This document shows positions 53,615-54,556 of a stretch of 54,556 nt of DNA, piece after piece. The notes under the pieces are model-generated. The model was not told the DNA's origin and did not search any database. It saw only the letters and a list, made by a program, of their open reading frames with translations. How positions within the stretch are numbered: the stretch's first letter is position 1; each line of letters begins with the position of its first letter. This DNA comes from Clostridium sp. Cult2 (GTDB lineage: Bacteria > Bacillota > Clostridia > Tissierellales > Tepidimicrobiaceae), in NCBI RefSeq assembly GCF_021655075.1, contig NZ_PPXX01000118.1, positions 1 to 54,556 on the forward strand, in the 5' to 3' direction. The translations under genes were made by a program, and so were the position numbers.

Positions 53615-54556
53615 TATCTAGCACCTGCCTTTCTCTCCAGCTTAATTCTTGGGTCTAAAGTTGCCATTAGAATATCGCCTAAAAATAGACCAATTATGCC
53701 TATAGATGAGTAAATAAGGACTAAGGCTTGAACCAATGTATTATCTTGCCTTTGAATAGCATCTACCAAAAGCCCTCCCATTCCTGGAATAGAGTATAAG
53801 GATTCAATATATATAGAACCTGATATGGTAAATAATAGAGATGTAGGTAAATACTGAACCATGGGTACGAAGGCATTTCTAAGTACATGTTTCACCATTA
53901 TGGTCTTATCCCTTAGACCTTTTGCTCTTGCTAATTTTACATAGTCCTTGTTTAATTCGTCTACCATATAACGTCTCATCCACATGGCATAAGAAGCAGT
54001 TCCTCCTAAAGACATGGAAATAGTAGGCAGTATCCAACTAACAGGTCTGTCTGGATTAAATAGAATTGGTAGTTTTAATATATCCGTCACATATAGTTGC
54101 AAAAATAGATAGTAAACTGCAGCAGGGACAGCGTTAATAAACACTATATAACCTGTACCTACCTTGTCCCAAATTTGGTTTTTACTTCTAGCCATAGTAA
54201 TACCTAAGGATACTCCAAGAACTAAAGAAATTCCCATAGCAGCTAGCCCAAAACGTACTGAGTAGGGTATCTTGGTTTTAAGGATTTCGGCAATAGGCAC
54301 CTTTGGTCGATATATTATGGAGGTTCCTAAATTTCCTGATAGAAGGTCTGAGTAAAAATTTTTTAGCTGAATATGCATAGGATCCCTAAGTCCCATACTT
54401 GTTAATATGGCTTCCCTTTGCGCCTCATCCAGCTTTTCATATCCATCGCCAAAATATCCTTCCTCTGGCATTAGTCGCATGAGAAGAAATACTACCGTTA
54501 TTACAATAAATAATGTTATTAAAGATTGAAATAACCTTTTAAGTGAATACTTTAAC
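53614..54556 (-). CDS. oppB: Oligopeptide ABC transporter permease, start outside the window
   Basis: First permease subunit. The frame stays open to the window edge and its first codons read YSLKRLFQSLITLFIVIT, the usual OppB/DppB N-terminal span. The true start therefore lies at or just beyond 54556, and the internal ATG at 54480 is not the start. Seen further on: GTSIIYRPKVPIAEILKTKI, WMRRYMVDELNKDYVKLARA, GLRDKTIMVKHVLRNAFVP and the C-terminal LDPRIKL. No peptide-binding protein gene is inside the window; it may lie upstream. Confidence 0.92.
   Translation of the reverse strand, partial: LKYSLKRLFQSLITLFIVITVVFLLMRLMPEEGYFGDGYEKLDEAQREAILTSMGLRDPMHIQLKNFYSDLLSGNLGTSIIYRPKVPIAEILKTKIPYSVRFGLAAMGISLVLGVSLGITMARSKNQIWDKVGTGYIVFINAVPAAVYYLFLQLYVTDILKLPILFNPDRPVSWILPTISMSLGGTASYAMWMRRYMVDELNKDYVKLARAKGLRDKTIMVKHVLRNAFVPMVQYLPTSLLFTISGSIYIESLYSIPGMGGLLVDAIQRQDNTLVQALVLIYSSIGIIGLFLGDILMATLDPRIKLERKAGAR

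Overview
The window is AT-rich throughout. Start codons are preceded by strong AGGAGG-type ribosome-binding sites, TTG and GTG starts are frequent, and intergenic gaps are short. Gene content (phosphotransbutyrylase/butyrate kinase, glutamate dehydrogenase, NhaC antiporter, cobamide salvage, AddAB, VanW, NodB deacetylase, a possible spore-protein-like small gene) points to an anaerobic, amino-acid-fermenting low-GC Firmicute. It is probably a Clostridia/Tissierellia-type organism. That placement is inference; there is no rRNA or other marker here. I saw no tRNA, rRNA, CRISPR array, IS element, prophage or obvious foreign island.

Layout. (1) 1-5700, minus strand: ptb-buk-glutamate dehydrogenase, then an NhaC antiporter, then an aldo/keto reductase with ferredoxin-like clusters. 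Both ptb and nhaC have a sigma-54 (-24/-12) promoter. Upstream of each lies a pair of 15-bp dyads, GTTNAT-N3-ATNAAC, spaced exactly 31 bp. This is the most striking signal in the window and suggests a shared enhancer-binding activator that is encoded elsewhere. (2) 5750-12040: a cobamide salvage locus. cobU-cobS-cobC run leftward. Rightward is a cobalamin riboswitch followed by btuFCD, an ECF S component (CblT-like) and a PurM/AIRS-like protein (CblS-like alpha-ribazole kinase candidate). (3) 12100-19900: small stand-alone genes: a 52-aa spore-protein-like ORF, a parvulin, a DUF4349 lipoprotein, a TIM-barrel protein, TraX, two alpha/beta hydrolases, RecX, a GIY-YIG protein and an atypical ATP-grasp ligase. 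(4) 19930-28090: VanW, GlpP antiterminator, glycerol kinase, and a pyruvate-sensing-like module (LytS/LytTR two-component pair, unknown 164-aa protein, CstA-family transporter) with a LytTR-type direct repeat in front of the target operon. (5) 28180-38880: an OmpR/HK pair with an unknown lipoprotein, a polysaccharide deacetylase, a MarR-ABC exporter operon with a clear operator, an MFS transporter, and a large membrane protein with a lumenal alkaline-phosphatase-like domain. (6) 38895-54556, minus strand: an XRE-TPR regulator, a monoacylglycerol-lipase-like hydrolase, AddA/AddB, a ROK kinase, an HExxH protein, lipoprotein NagZ, a cytoplasmic NlpC/P60 peptidase and an OppBCDF-type peptide importer. 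The last group resembles a murein-peptide and amino-sugar recycling set.

How the parts work together. Region 1 makes ATP from acyl-CoA produced by amino-acid fermentation and couples to Na+ cycling. Region 2 scavenges the cobamides such metabolism needs. Region 4 controls entry of pyruvate and glycerol carbon. Region 6 recovers peptidoglycan fragments. Most genes run on the minus strand in long co-directional runs, separated by recognisable intrinsic terminators.
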